Of a DNA stretch of 64,000 nucleotides, positions 8,474 through 17,506 are shown piece by piece (within the stretch, counting starts at the first letter, position 1; each line of letters starts with the position of its first letter). A program made the position numbers and the translations under genes. The notes below the pieces were generated by a model, which worked only from the letters and a program-made list of their open reading frames with translations, made no database searches and had not been told where the DNA came from. This DNA is from Lewinella sp038528965 (GTDB taxonomy: Bacteria > Bacteroidota > Bacteroidia > Chitinophagales > Saprospiraceae): NCBI GenBank assembly GCA_038528965.1, contig JBCBEC010000034.1:1-64000 (forward strand), read 5' to 3'.

Positions 8474-8583
8474 GATAGTAGAGTGGTTTTGTGCAGTAAA
8501 TGTAGGGAAATATCTAATGGTGTAGTCGTCAAATGGACTATCCCATTAAAATCAGATACTACTCAATAATTACCGAATAAAAA

Positions 8584-8618
8584 CATCCCGGAGCGTGCCT
8601 ATTCGCACGTCCGGGATG
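8584..8618 (-). terminator. Strong hairpin terminator downstream of the four-repeat T9SS protein gene
   Basis: Stem CATCCCGGA plus CGTGC pairs with GCACG plus TCCGGGATG. On the minus strand it is followed by TTTTTATT. It lies about 190 bp beyond the stop of the 1445-residue protein gene, with the 107-bp repeat element in between, so that element would be part of the 3' end of the transcript. Confidence 0.65.
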
Positions 8619-8655
8619 CCAAGTTATGGTGTGAATAACGAGAACCATTCAGTAC

Positions 8656-8762
8656 TATACTGACGACAAAGTGGCTTAGGAATCCAAATCTGACTTTGTA
8701 TCAGTATTTATTACCCGGCCTTCGAGCCTCGGCTTCGCCTCAACTACTTCGTTGCGGGCATA
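8656..8762 (-). repeat. 107-bp two-hairpin dispersed element, copy B (inverted relative to copy A)
   Basis: Reverse complement of the element at 4399-4503, with the same ends and same two-hairpin plan. In this copy the inner part of hairpin 1 uses GGC-GAA-GCC instead of GAGAC-AAA-GTCTC. It lies between the stop codon of the large T9SS gene and its terminator. The rest of the gap 8474-8802 holds the terminator at 8584-8618 and no recognisable gene. Confidence 0.7.
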
Positions 8763-8802
8763 TTCACATCGTACACACCATGTCAACCTCAACATTATTA
8801 CA

Positions 8803-11800
8803 TTATTGTTTTATGACTTTCTTCATGGCCATGCGGCCATCTGCAGTGGAGATACGTAACATATACAGGCCATTTGGCAACTGGCTGATATCCAGATCTC
8901 CTCTGTTCTCCGGTGCCGGCTGTGAGAGCACTAAGCGACCACTGCTATCAAACAATTGTACCCGTAGGACCTCCGCACTTTGATCCGACCATTCCAAACG
9001 GATTTGGTCGTGCGCGGGGTTGGGGTAGAGTTTGAGTGGGAAGGCTTCTGCTATAATGTCATCAGCATTCACAACGAATTCAAGACACACATCATCGATT
9101 GCTACGTATGCACCAGGCGACACTCCATCGGTACGTGTAAAAAATATCGCATTAATACCCGATGCGGGAAAACTGGGGTCATGGGTATCAAGCAGATAAC
9201 TCACCGTCTGGAAGTTATTATCACAATCTGTACTAATAGCGTGGGTAGCAAACTCCCAACTATCAAGGAATAAACCATCATTAATCGGTGTGGTTCCATT
9301 TACTAATGGTCCTCCAGTACCGATGGAACCATTCGCTACATAAATACTCATGGATGCAGGACTAGATGGAGTAAACAGACAAGCTGTCTTGAAGGTCAAC
9401 TGGAATATGCCTGAGTTCGGCATGATCGTACTGTTTAATTCATTGAGTACACCTTCACGGTAAATTGTACCGCCCTGGATACGTGACCAGAAGCCCGCAA
9501 AGTTATTTTGCGTCACGGGTGTAGGTACGGCCAATACCGGTGGTGGCAAATCGGTAGTGGTATTGTAGAAGTCTCCAGTACTTACCCCGGAACTATCACT
9601 CCAAATCGCCCCCCAACCTAGCGCATTACTGATATCTTCGTCCAAACTGCTAGGCGTCCCATCTTCAAAATCACCATTCTGCACATAGTTATCATCGCAG
9701 ACGAAGACAGATTCACCAATCCACTGCAAACACAAATCGTCCACCGCTAAAAACGTTCCCGAGCCAGAACCATCTACCCGGGTCAGGAAGATGTGATTAA
9801 TTCCACCCGCCGGGAAACTTACATCCTGGGTGTCAAAGGTGTAAGTGATCGTTGTGAAATTATTATCACAATTATCAGTCGACATTGCATAAGTGCCAAT
9901 CGTATACACATCTGGGAACAGTGCCGCGTTTACGGGTGTGGAAGCATCCACTAATGGTCCACCGGTACCAATGCTACCTGTAGTGCCATAAATGGCTAAG
10001 GCGGGATCATTGAATGGCTCAAACAAACAAGCCACTTTCAGCGTCAACTGGTACACACCTGAGTTTTGATTAATAGTCGTCGTTAACTCATTCATGATTC
10101 CTTCTCGGAATGGATTACCTCCTTGATTGCGACACCAGAAAGCACCAAAATTGTTTTGACTCACTGGTGTTGGGGTACCGAGCGGAGTTACAGCTGTAGT
10201 AGTGTTATAAAAGTCACCTGTACTAAAGCCGGGTGTACTCCAGATTCCACCCCAGTTGGCAGCATTCGAAATATCTTCGTCGCCCGTTGTTGGGGTACCC
10301 ATTTCAAAATCGCCGTTCTGCACGAGATTCTCTTCACATTCAAAGACTGATTCACGGATCCAGCGCAAACAAACATCATCTACCGCCAGGAACGTACCTG
10401 AACCAGAACCATCTGCTCGTGTCAGGAAGATGTGGTCAATGCCTCCCGCTGGGAAACTTGCGGTTTGAGTATCAAAAGTAAAGGTGAGCGTCGTGAAATT
10501 ATTGTCGCAACTATCCGTAATGAGATACGCTCCAATCGTGTAAACGTCGGGGAACAAAGCTGAATTAACCGGCGTACTAGCATCGACTAGTGGTCCACCC
10601 GTGCCCAATGCGCCAGAGGAACCATAAACGACCAAGGCAGGATCATTAAACGGTTCGAAAAGGCAAGCTACTTTTAACGTCAACTCATATACACCTGAGT
10701 TTTGATTTATAGTGCTCACCAACTCGTTCATGATTCCTTCTCGGAATGGGTTGCCTCCTTGATTACGGCACCAAAAAGCACCAAAATTACCTTGGCTAGC
10801 AGGCGCCGGTGTACCTAAGGGAGCAACTGCAGTAGTAGTATTATAAAAATCACCGGTACTAAAGCCAGCTGTATTCCAGATACCGCCCCAGTTGGTGGCA
10901 TTACTAATGTCTTCATCACCAGTGGTTGGGGTACCAGTTTCGAAATCACCATTTTGCACCAAATTACCTTCACACAGGAAGGGGGAGTTCCGTACCCAAC
11001 GCAGGCAAACATCGTCTACCGCCAAGAATGTACCCGAACCCATTCCATCAGCCCTTGTCAGGAAGATGTGATCGAATCCAGTAGCGGGGAAACCTACCCC
11101 GGCTTGGGTATCAAAGGTGAAGGTGATCGTGGTATAGTTGTTGTCACAATTATCCGGAATAGGATGAATACCGATGGTGTAGACGTCAGAGAAGAGCGCG
11201 GCGTTCACGGGGGTTGTAGCATCTACCAAAGGACCACCAGTACCTAGTGCACCTGTTGTACCATAAATGGCTAAGGATGGATTATTGAAAGGCTCAAATA
11301 AGCAAGCTACTTTCAATGTCAGTTCGTACACACCAGTGTTCTGGCCCACGGGTGCTGATAGTTCATTCATAATCCCTTCCCGGAAGGGATTACCCCCCTG
11401 GTTCCGGCACCAAAAAGCACCGAAATTACCCTGACCAGTTGGGGTTGGTACGCTTAAGCTAGGGGGTGGAAGCGCAGTGGTAGTATTGTAAAAGTCAGCC
11501 GTACTAAAACCGGGTGTGTTCCAAATACCACCCCAATTGGTAGCGTTGGTAATATCTTCATCGCCCGTAGTTGGGGTACCGGTTTCAAAATCACCGTTCT
11601 GCACCAGGTTCCCTTCACAGATGAAAGGTTCTTCACCTGGGCGCAGGCAATTGGTTTCTACCTCTGCTACTTCATCACTACCAATTAAGGTCACATCTGT
11701 AGGGGAGGTAGTGAATACGGGTTCGTCGAATGGCTCACCTGGGAAATCATTCACCATCCGGAAAGTATCCAACACAAAATCGAGGCCTTCTTCGCAAAAT

Positions 11801-13140
11801 TCATACTGATCAGCCACCGGGTGGCGGAACTTGCGTACGATCAAGTTCGCCGGATCACCACTATCCCCATCGTAGCTGATAAAGGCACTAGAGCCCGCAT
11901 TAATATTGGTCATACTTTGGGGGTAGTAGAAGGTTCGTAAGGCATTGGTAAAGAAAGGATCCTGAGTGCCCGGTGGATTTAGTGTTTCCGATAAGGTGGG
12001 CTCGAGATAGTTGACACCAAACTGCTGGGTCGTCATGTCGTAATCCACAATAAAAGCCGGCTGACCAAGTGATGGTGGGTTCGTTGCCCAGCCAAAGTCA
12101 CGTCCACGCCCCTGAATGAGGAGCTTATCCTGGAAGGGTGCTTTGACCAGCGCGTAGCCGTACTTATCCAATTCGCCATTAGAAGTGTAAGACTCCAGCG
12201 ATTTAGTATAATTTACTGCTCCGCTAGCGGCATCATAGACCATGAGGCCCAGGTGATGGGTAACAGAGATATTGGTCAGCAAATAAATTTCCTGGTTGGC
12301 CTGATCGTAATAGGCACTGGCACCGTTGTCAATTGAATTTCCTGTAAAGGAGCTACTATCCCAGATAATAGCACCACTAGGGTCTAGCATTAAAGCCAGC
12401 ATGGCTTGACGCTGCTGGCCAATAAGGGTTAGGCCATTTTTGCCACCAGTAATGAAGTACCCCTGGTCCGTTGGGATAACGTGCGAGGCACCATCGTAGT
12501 CAATGGTGTAGGCACTACCGAGTGGAGAGTCAAAGTACGTTTCCCAGGTGATGTTTAGGTTCTGATCCAGTTTCAGGCAGAAGCCCTTTTTCTCCGCAAA
12601 ACGCAAGGTACTACCCGCTAAATCCTCGTGGGTCATGCCCACCAGCACGAAGCCTTCGTCTGCGGCATTGGGAGTAGCCTGGATATTCAAGCCCATGCTT
12701 GAGGTAGCGGAACTCTCCTGATCGTAGAGTTTGCTGTCAATCTGGGTACCTGTTTCATCAATCGTCATCACCAGGGTTTGGCGTACGCCGTTGACTTCCG
12801 CAAAGCCGGTCACTGCGTAGCCGGAACCCGCAGCAGTTTGATAACTGGCAATGCTCATCCCCCAGGCCTGCTGCCCCGGATGATAGTTTTCATCAAATAC
12901 AACCGTACCTGTTTGATCTTCAATCCGAATGACATTGATCTGGTGCTGACCCGTGGCTTGATTGATCACGGTGCCGGCCAGAACCAAATCCTCAGATCCG
13001 TCTTGGGCGGTAGTAATTGAATAATCTTGGTAAGTGTGGTTGGCCTTAATGAAGGTCTTTTCCCAAACGGATTGGGCATGGGTAATGCTGTAGATAGTCA
13101 AGAAGCTCAATATGAGCACGAAGTTCTGTTTCCATTTCAT
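8803..13140 (-). CDS. Large T9SS-secreted protein with four 213-residue repeats
   Basis: 1445 residues with a signal peptide (1-22, ending THAQ). Residues about 25-500 form an N-terminal region with recurring G-x-DGS and beta-propeller-like strands (DGSEDLVLAGTVINQ, GYFITGGKNG). Residues 508-1360 are four tandem repeats starting at Cys508, Cys723, Cys935 and Cys1148; each begins C-x-x-N-x-VQNGDFE, contains FGAFWCRNQGGNPFREG and a CLFEPFN motif, and ends FLAVDDVCL, like a carbohydrate-binding jelly-roll domain. The last 80 residues (PLKLYPNPAHD to MAMKKVIKQ) are a T9SS type A sorting domain. Expected to be exported by the T9SS and attached to or released from the surface. Single gene; substrate unknown. 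Confidence 0.88.
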   Translation of the reverse strand: MKWKQNFVLILSFLTIYSITHAQSVWEKTFIKANHTYQDYSITTAQDGSEDLVLAGTVINQATGQHQINVIRIEDQTGTVVFDENYHPGQQAWGMSIASYQTAAGSGYAVTGFAEVNGVRQTLVMTIDETGTQIDSKLYDQESSATSSMGLNIQATPNAADEGFVLVGMTHEDLAGSTLRFAEKKGFCLKLDQNLNITWETYFDSPLGSAYTIDYDGASHVIPTDQGYFITGGKNGLTLIGQQRQAMLALMLDPSGAIIWDSSSFTGNSIDNGASAYYDQANQEIYLLTNISVTHHLGLMVYDAASGAVNYTKSLESYTSNGELDKYGYALVKAPFQDKLLIQGRGRDFGWATNPPSLGQPAFIVDYDMTTQQFGVNYLEPTLSETLNPPGTQDPFFTNALRTFYYPQSMTNINAGSSAFISYDGDSGDPANLIVRKFRHPVADQYEFCEEGLDFVLDTFRMVNDFPGEPFDEPVFTTSPTDVTLIGSDEVAEVETNCLRPGEEPFICEGNLVQNGDFETGTPTTGDEDITNATNWGGIWNTPGFSTADFYNTTTALPPPSLSVPTPTGQGNFGAFWCRNQGGNPFREGIMNELSAPVGQNTGVYELTLKVACLFEPFNNPSLAIYGTTGALGTGGPLVDATTPVNAALFSDVYTIGIHPIPDNCDNNYTTITFTFDTQAGVGFPATGFDHIFLTRADGMGSGTFLAVDDVCLRWVRNSPFLCEGNLVQNGDFETGTPTTGDEDISNATNWGGIWNTAGFSTGDFYNTTTAVAPLGTPAPASQGNFGAFWCRNQGGNPFREGIMNELVSTINQNSGVYELTLKVACLFEPFNDPALVVYGSSGALGTGGPLVDASTPVNSALFPDVYTIGAYLITDSCDNNFTTLTFTFDTQTASFPAGGIDHIFLTRADGSGSGTFLAVDDVCLRWIRESVFECEENLVQNGDFEMGTPTTGDEDISNAANWGGIWSTPGFSTGDFYNTTTAVTPLGTPTPVSQNNFGAFWCRNQGGNPFREGIMNELTTTINQNSGVYQLTLKVACLFEPFNDPALAIYGTTGSIGTGGPLVDASTPVNAALFPDVYTIGTYAMSTDNCDNNFTTITYTFDTQDVSFPAGGINHIFLTRVDGSGSGTFLAVDDLCLQWIGESVFVCDDNYVQNGDFEDGTPSSLDEDISNALGWGAIWSDSSGVSTGDFYNTTTDLPPPVLAVPTPVTQNNFAGFWSRIQGGTIYREGVLNELNSTIMPNSGIFQLTFKTACLFTPSSPASMSIYVANGSIGTGGPLVNGTTPINDGLFLDSWEFATHAISTDCDNNFQTVSYLLDTHDPSFPASGINAIFFTRTDGVSPGAYVAIDDVCLEFVVNADDIIAEAFPLKLYPNPAHDQIRLEWSDQSAEVLRVQLFDSSGRLVLSQPAPENRGDLDISQLPNGLYMLRISTADGRMAMKKVIKQ
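9065..11619 (-). repeat. Four tandem ~640-bp repeats inside the T9SS protein gene
   Basis: Units begin at 11619, 10974, 10338 and 9699 (minus strand) and are 645, 636, 639 and about 635 bp long. The first three are very similar at the DNA level over long stretches, including whole lines of identical sequence around the QGGNPFREG coding segment; the fourth is more diverged. Such similarity suggests recent duplication or gene conversion, and is a risk for assembly collapse. Confidence 0.85.
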
Positions 13141-13425
13141 AAGTAACAGGGTTTATGCTTTTGTAAAATGAGTTAGAGAGGCTTCCAATCGCATACTCGA
13201 GGTTTATTAGAATTCGAGTTCAAGGCTGGAGCGCCGCGCTTATCCTCTCATTGCTACCGCAAAAAGAATCTTACCCTGTGGGAGCAAAAAAATTAGGAAG
13301 ACTGCGTATTTTTGCCGGAGAAAGCGCTCCTTTTGTGGAGGGTGCAAGTGGCTGTCAAATTATTGATCATGAAGCATTTGCGCCAAGCTAAATCCAAATT
13401 CCAACGCATAAAATCCCCAAAGACC

Positions 13426-13980
13426 ATGCGATCTTTATTTTTTTTATTTCTGGCTACCTTGATTCTCTCTTTTGCCGCCTGTAGTGGAGATGATGACATG
13501 ATGCCCGCCAACGACCTTGAAGGCACCTGGGAAGCCATTTCCTTCGAATCAGAGACCGAAACAACTACGGATTTCAACGGAATGATGACCAGTTCTACGG
13601 CCCAAATCGTTGGCTCCAACCTCAATTATCAGGTCACCTTTAATGCTACTACCTTTACGACCCAAGGAGATTACGACTTGGCCATTACGACCACCGTACC
13701 TCCAAATCCACCTTTCGAGAGTACTAGTCTGGTGAGAGATATACAGGGCGCGGGTACGTATGACATTGATGGAAATCAAGTGACTACTAGTGGTGCTTTC
13801 TTCGCAGCAGGAATAAACGGTTCGCCTATTGATCTATCTAACGAGGAGCAAACGGCCAGCTACGAGATCAATGCAAACGGCGAACTGGTATTCACCCAAG
13901 ATGAGACATTTACCAATGAGCAATCGGGAACTACTTCCACTGGTGTGATCCGCTCTACATCCGTTTGGCGCAGGCTCTAA
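13426..13980 (+). CDS. Lipoprotein, lipocalin-like
   Basis: 184 residues from the ATG at 13426; the open frame starts earlier at 13312 but only this ATG gives a proper lipoprotein signal (MRSLFFLFLATLILSFAACSG, lipobox AAC). After an acidic linker, NDLEGTWEAISFESE matches the opening of Bacteroidota lipocalin-like lipoproteins (G-T-W). The rest is Thr-rich beta strand, closing with TGVIRSTSVWRRL. Ligand unknown. A terminator hairpin follows. Confidence 0.65.
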   Translation: MRSLFFLFLATLILSFAACSGDDDMMPANDLEGTWEAISFESETETTTDFNGMMTSSTAQIVGSNLNYQVTFNATTFTTQGDYDLAITTTVPPNPPFESTSLVRDIQGAGTYDIDGNQVTTSGAFFAAGINGSPIDLSNEEQTASYEINANGELVFTQDETFTNEQSGTTSTGVIRSTSVWRRL

Positions 13981-14018
13981 AATTAGTTTTTGAATCACTC
14001 ACAACTTATTCTGGCGCT

Positions 14019-14053
14019 AACGCCCCGATGCCTACGAGGTCAATCGGGGCGTT
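14019..14053 (+). terminator. Intrinsic terminator of the lipoprotein gene
   Basis: 11-bp perfect stem AACGCCCCGAT/ATCGGGGCGTT with a 13-nt loop, followed by ACTGTTTTCTT on the plus strand, about 40 bp past the stop. Confidence 0.65.
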
Positions 14054-14213
14054 ACTGTTTTCTTACTACATTTGAAGTCATTGCAGCAGTCACTTCAAAT
14101 CGCCATCCTGCGTTTTTGCTGACGATGATCTGAAAAGCCTTTGTGAAATGAACCGTTCTGCTTTTCAGCCCTTAGTCCAAATGACAGCTCATTTTTGATC
14201 AAGCAAGACACGT

Positions 14214-14844
14214 ATGAAAATCCGGAATCTCCTTATCCTTTCTTTTTGTTTGGGTTTGTTGACAACTAGCTACGCCCAGAAGCACGAACTCACCTACTAT
14301 TTACCCGACATTGCCTACGACCCGGCCATCCCTACGCCAGAATCTTACCTGGGGTAGCAAATTGGCGAATGGCATATCAGCCACGAAGCTAGCGCAGCTG
14401 ACGCCCGTTGAGTGGCCAGAAAGCGAAACTGCGGAACGCCCCTACGGAAAACTCTCACGTGATAATGGTGGCCGCGTTCTGGGTGGATCTATCTTCAATA
14501 CGGAAGTAGACCTCACGCATCCGCTACTATATGGTTTCTCGCGCGAGGAACTCCCCGTGTTCCAGAGAGGTAATCTTTTTTACCAACCCACCACAAACCC
14601 GTACGCCACACCGATCCGTTTTACGGAGCCCCCATTACTGAGTGGATATGTGCACCCAAGCAGCCTGGAAGCCCTTTCAGGCTCTGCCGCGCTCATTGTA
14701 AGCGGTCAGGGCCGTGGCCGAACGATATCCATGATGCAGGAGCCGGCATTCCGAGCGTTTTGGTTTGGTACCAGCAAATTATTAGCCAATGCTGTCTTCT
14801 TTGGAACGACCATTAGCAGTGGAGCCAGAGAAATGGTGAAATAA
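14214..14844 (+). pseudogene. Decayed M14 family zinc carboxypeptidase gene
   Basis: The ATG at 14214 opens with a signal peptide and the N-terminal signature of secreted Bacteroidota M14 peptidases (YYLPDIAYDPAIPTPESYLG), then hits TAG at 14355, where the reading QIGEWHISH continues in the same frame after the stop; a Trp (TGG) to amber change is the simplest explanation. Soon after HISH the similarity breaks, and the C-terminal part resumes in another frame from about 14400 (VLGGSIFNTEVDLTHPLLYGF and onward to SSGAREMVK). The whole catalytic domain with its zinc ligands is missing; full-length relatives are about 800-860 residues, so well over 1.5 kb is deleted. The remaining open frame (14311-14844) lacks a signal peptide and active site and is unlikely to be functional. 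Confidence 0.75.
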
Positions 14845-14859
14845 AAGCAACTAGCGACC

Positions 14860-14889
14860 TTGATTTTACCAAAAATAAAGCTATCTTTG
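14860..14889 (+). promoter_or_regulatory. Bacteroidota-type promoter of rpmE2
   Basis: A perfect -7 element TATCTTTG (TAnnTTTG) at 14882-14889 has TTG at 14860-14862, 19 bp upstream, as the -33 element. The start codon of the L31 gene is 33 bp downstream. The consensus is the one described for the Bacteroidota primary sigma factor. Confidence 0.6.
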
Positions 14890-14921
14890 CCGTCCGAATT
14901 TGAACAGGAAAAATTAGTACC

Positions 14922-15179
14922 ATGAAAAAAGGTATCCACCCTGATAATTACCGCTTGGTTGTCTTCCGTGATATCTCGGTTGACAAATCATGGTTGGCTT
15001 ACTCTTGCGCTCCTTCTAAGGAGAATGTAAGTTGGGAAGATGGTAACGAATATCCGCTGGTGAAATTGGAAATCTCCAGCGAGTCTCACCCGTTCTTCAC
15101 GGGTAAGATGAAGTTTGTAGATACGGCTGGTCGTATTGACAAGTTCAATAAGAAGTTCGCCAAATTCGCTAAGAAGTAG
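14922..15179 (+). CDS. rpmE2: 50S ribosomal protein L31 type B
   Basis: 85 residues, the normal length of the Bacteroidota form. It opens MKKGIHPDNYRLVVFRDIS and contains the family stretch SHPFFTGKMKFVDTAGRIDKFNKK. It lacks the zinc-binding Cys set of type A L31 (one Cys only, in YSCAPSKEN), so it is the zinc-independent type B. It is a component of the large ribosomal subunit. Single gene with its own promoter and terminator. Confidence 0.97.
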   Translation: MKKGIHPDNYRLVVFRDISVDKSWLAYSCAPSKENVSWEDGNEYPLVKLEISSESHPFFTGKMKFVDTAGRIDKFNKKFAKFAKK

Positions 15180-15206
15180 GCCCGGGCAATTGTCTGGTTT
15201 CGAACG

Positions 15207-15247
15207 AAAAAGTCCCGATCAGCCCTGGTGCTGCTTGGGACTTTTTT
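15207..15247 (+). terminator. Intrinsic terminator of rpmE2
   Basis: AAAAAGTCCC pairs with GGGACTTTTTT around a long loop, 27 bp after the stop. Because both an A-tract and a T-tract flank the stem, it may work in both directions. Confidence 0.75.
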
Positions 15248-15330
15248 ATTTTTATCGTTGTTTCATTGATTGAAGCACATTCTGGTATTAATCACAAGTT
15301 CTAATTCAACAGCTACTATCCCACCACCCT

Positions 15331-16539
15331 ATGGCTCATCTTATTCTATTTGACAACGAAACACGCGAGCACCTCCTCCCACTCACCTATACGCGTCCCG
15401 TTGCGGACTTGCGCATTGGCATCCTCACCATTCGGGAAAAGTGGGAGCGGGTCATGAGCTGTCCAGCTTCTTTTTTGACGCAGGATTACCTGACTGAAAA
15501 GTTTGAAATGAACTACGGGGAGGAGAACTATCTTGTTAATGGTTCCTTGCTGCCCACTTCTCAAATGGTCCGCTTGATTCAACAATTGGATTTCAGCGAA
15601 GCCATCTTACTGGAGGGAGAACTCCTGGCTACCAAACTCACCGGCAAGCAGATTGAGAAATTGATCAAAGATGAAGACTTTGGTGATCTTGCTGGTTTCG
15701 AAGCCGCCGATACAGAAATCCTCAAGTTGCGAGGAGTATATGATCTGTTCCATCTCAATGAAGCAGCCCTCGAGGCGGATTTCGACCTGATTACTAACGG
15801 ACGAACCAGTGCACCACTTTCGGATACAAATCGGCTGATTGGTCCTAGTGACCGCCTATTCATTGAAGCGGGCGCAAGCGTAGAATGTGCAACCATTAAT
15901 ACTCAGAAGGGGTCTGTCTATATTGGTAAGGATGCCCTCGTCATGGAGGGCACACTAATTCGCGGCGGCTTAGCTATGTGTGAAGGTGCAGTGCTAAAAA
16001 TGGGCGCTAAAGTATACGGCGCCACCACCTTGGGGCCTAAGTGCAAAGTAGGGGGAGAAGTAAGCAATGTGGTATTCCAGGCGCACAGTAATAAAGGCCA
16101 CGAAGGCTACTTGGGCAATTCTGTCCTGGGCGAATGGTGCAATATTGGCGCCGACACAAACTGCTCCAACCTCAAGAATACGTACGAGGAAGTAAAACTC
16201 TGGAACTACCCGGCAGAGCGTTTCGTCAAAACCAGACTGCAATTCTGTGGCCTCATCATGGGCGACCATACCAAAGTGGGTATTAACACCATGTTCAATA
16301 CAGGTACGGTGGTAGGCGTAGCGGCCAATATCTTCGGCCCCGGCTTTCCGCGCAACTTCGTACCCTCTTTTGCCTGGGGAGGAGCCAGCGGCTATTCGAC
16401 CTACCGCACCAGCAAAGCCTTTGACATGATGGAACGGGTAATGGCCCGCAGAGGCAAGGACCTTACGGTGCAAGATCGCTTGATTCTTTTGCGCATCTAC
16501 GAAGACACCGCAAAGCACCGGCGTTGGGAGAAAGGGTAG
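15331..16539 (+). CDS. GlmU-like sugar nucleotidyltransferase (Bacteroidota alternative form)
   Basis: 402 residues. N-terminal nucleotidyltransferase-like half (about 1-190) opens MAHLILFDNETREHLLPLTY with TRPVADLRIGILTIREKW, the hallmark of the Bacteroidota GlmU-related family (TIGR03991 type). The second half (about 190-360) is a left-handed beta-helix of hexapeptide repeats (IRGGLAMCEGAVLKMGAKVYGATTL is spread over several turns) ending with the acyltransferase-like GASGYSTYRTSKAFDMMERV. Members are thought to replace GlmU in making UDP-GlcNAc, joining uridylylation and acetylation of glucosamine-1-phosphate in the cytoplasm; this role is from family knowledge, not shown here. Single gene after rpmE2. 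Confidence 0.85.
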   Translation: MAHLILFDNETREHLLPLTYTRPVADLRIGILTIREKWERVMSCPASFLTQDYLTEKFEMNYGEENYLVNGSLLPTSQMVRLIQQLDFSEAILLEGELLATKLTGKQIEKLIKDEDFGDLAGFEAADTEILKLRGVYDLFHLNEAALEADFDLITNGRTSAPLSDTNRLIGPSDRLFIEAGASVECATINTQKGSVYIGKDALVMEGTLIRGGLAMCEGAVLKMGAKVYGATTLGPKCKVGGEVSNVVFQAHSNKGHEGYLGNSVLGEWCNIGADTNCSNLKNTYEEVKLWNYPAERFVKTRLQFCGLIMGDHTKVGINTMFNTGTVVGVAANIFGPGFPRNFVPSFAWGGASGYSTYRTSKAFDMMERVMARRGKDLTVQDRLILLRIYEDTAKHRRWEKG

Positions 16540-16598
16540 TATCTAAGAGGTAGGGAAAGGCGAGTGATTTACGTGCTTTTGGTAGCTATCAGAAAGCC

Positions 16599-16723
16599 CA
16601 TCGAAAAAATTAAATAACTCGTTTTATACAACCAAAAACAGCACCACGATAAACAATACAAACAACTGGCAAACAACATATTAACACTAATCATCAACCT
16701 CATCGAAAAAATTAAATAACTCG
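16599..16723 (+). repeat. Pair of 23-bp AT-rich repeats, locus 1
   Basis: Two identical 23-bp copies beginning CATCGAAAAAATTAAATAAC lie at 16599-16621 and 16701-16723, 102 bp apart, enclosing an A/C-rich spacer. The second copy can pair with the following ATTTTTC (GAAAAAT/ATTTTTC). The same motif occurs as another pair at 46741-46852 and was not seen elsewhere in the window. It occupies most of the 227-bp gap before the methyltransferase gene. Confidence 0.65.
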
Positions 16724-16766
16724 ATTTTTCTGGTGGTTTTATCCGTCCACAAATCCCATCCGCATC

Positions 16767-17447
16767 ATGCCCCTCCCCCGCTGGAAAATCTGGTTGAGTT
16801 ACCTCACAGAGTTGCACATTGAAAGCGCCTCCAGCGAGTACAATCCACACTTGTACGTAAGTTTGTACAAAGGGCGCTACCAACTGAGTACCGCCAACGC
16901 TGTCTATTCCTTTGGTGATTTGTACACTAATTTTTCCCGCATCTTTGAGCGGTGGAATTGGGATAAATTCTCTCCTAATCGAGTCCTTTTATTGGGCTTA
17001 GGGCTGGGTAGCATACCGGTTATTCTGGAAACCCAGCACCAACGGCTTTGCCAGTTTACCGCAGTTGAAATTGATGAAGAGGTCGTTGACCTAGCCTACC
17101 GCTACGTATTAGAAGACTTGGAAAGTCCAATTGAAATGATCACGACGGATGCTGCTTTGGTTGTGCCGCAACTCACTCCAGCATCTTTTGATTTAATCTG
17201 TGTGGATATTTTCGATGATGACGTAGTGCCAGCAGCATTTGAGGAGACTGCATTTCTGGAGCAGGCCGCCAGCCTCTTGCGCAAAGGTGGTGTATTGCTT
17301 TTCAATCGTCTGGCAGCCAACACAGCCGACCAAGAAACGAGTATCGCTTTTTACGAAAACACTTTCCGTAAGGTATTTCCCGAAAGCTACTGCCTGGACG
17401 TGGGAGGTAACTTCATGCTGGTGAGTAATCGCCGCGCGATACTGTAG
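16767..17447 (+). CDS. Spermidine-synthase-like class I methyltransferase
   Basis: 226 residues. The Rossmann core has motif I VLLLGLGLGSIPVIL (about 73-87), an acidic residue at the end of strand two (FTAVEIDEEVVDLA), TTDAALVV, and FDLICVDIFDDDVVP as motif IV. Order and spacing match the spermidine synthase / SpeE-like fold, but the N-terminal strand domain is short and the polyamine-binding residues are not evident, so it may be a methyltransferase or oxidoreductase-like relative. A cytoplasmic enzyme of unknown substrate. It follows the paired AT-rich repeats. Confidence 0.75.
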   Translation: MPLPRWKIWLSYLTELHIESASSEYNPHLYVSLYKGRYQLSTANAVYSFGDLYTNFSRIFERWNWDKFSPNRVLLLGLGLGSIPVILETQHQRLCQFTAVEIDEEVVDLAYRYVLEDLESPIEMITTDAALVVPQLTPASFDLICVDIFDDDVVPAAFEETAFLEQAASLLRKGGVLLFNRLAANTADQETSIAFYENTFRKVFPESYCLDVGGNFMLVSNRRAIL

Positions 17448-17506
17448 GAAGACATCTAGTTTCCCCCTACAGACTAGTAATAATAGCGATGGCCCGTGCG
17501 ACAGGC

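Noticed and set aside
9065..11619. Mobile element or phage tail fibre origin for the tandem repeats
   Set aside because: The units stay in one reading frame of a protein with a signal peptide and T9SS tail; no transposase or phage gene is near.
16569..16883. Minus-strand frame covering the paired AT-rich repeats
   Set aside because: It repeats the text SYLIFSM because of the two repeats and overlaps the methyltransferase start; an artefact of the repeats.
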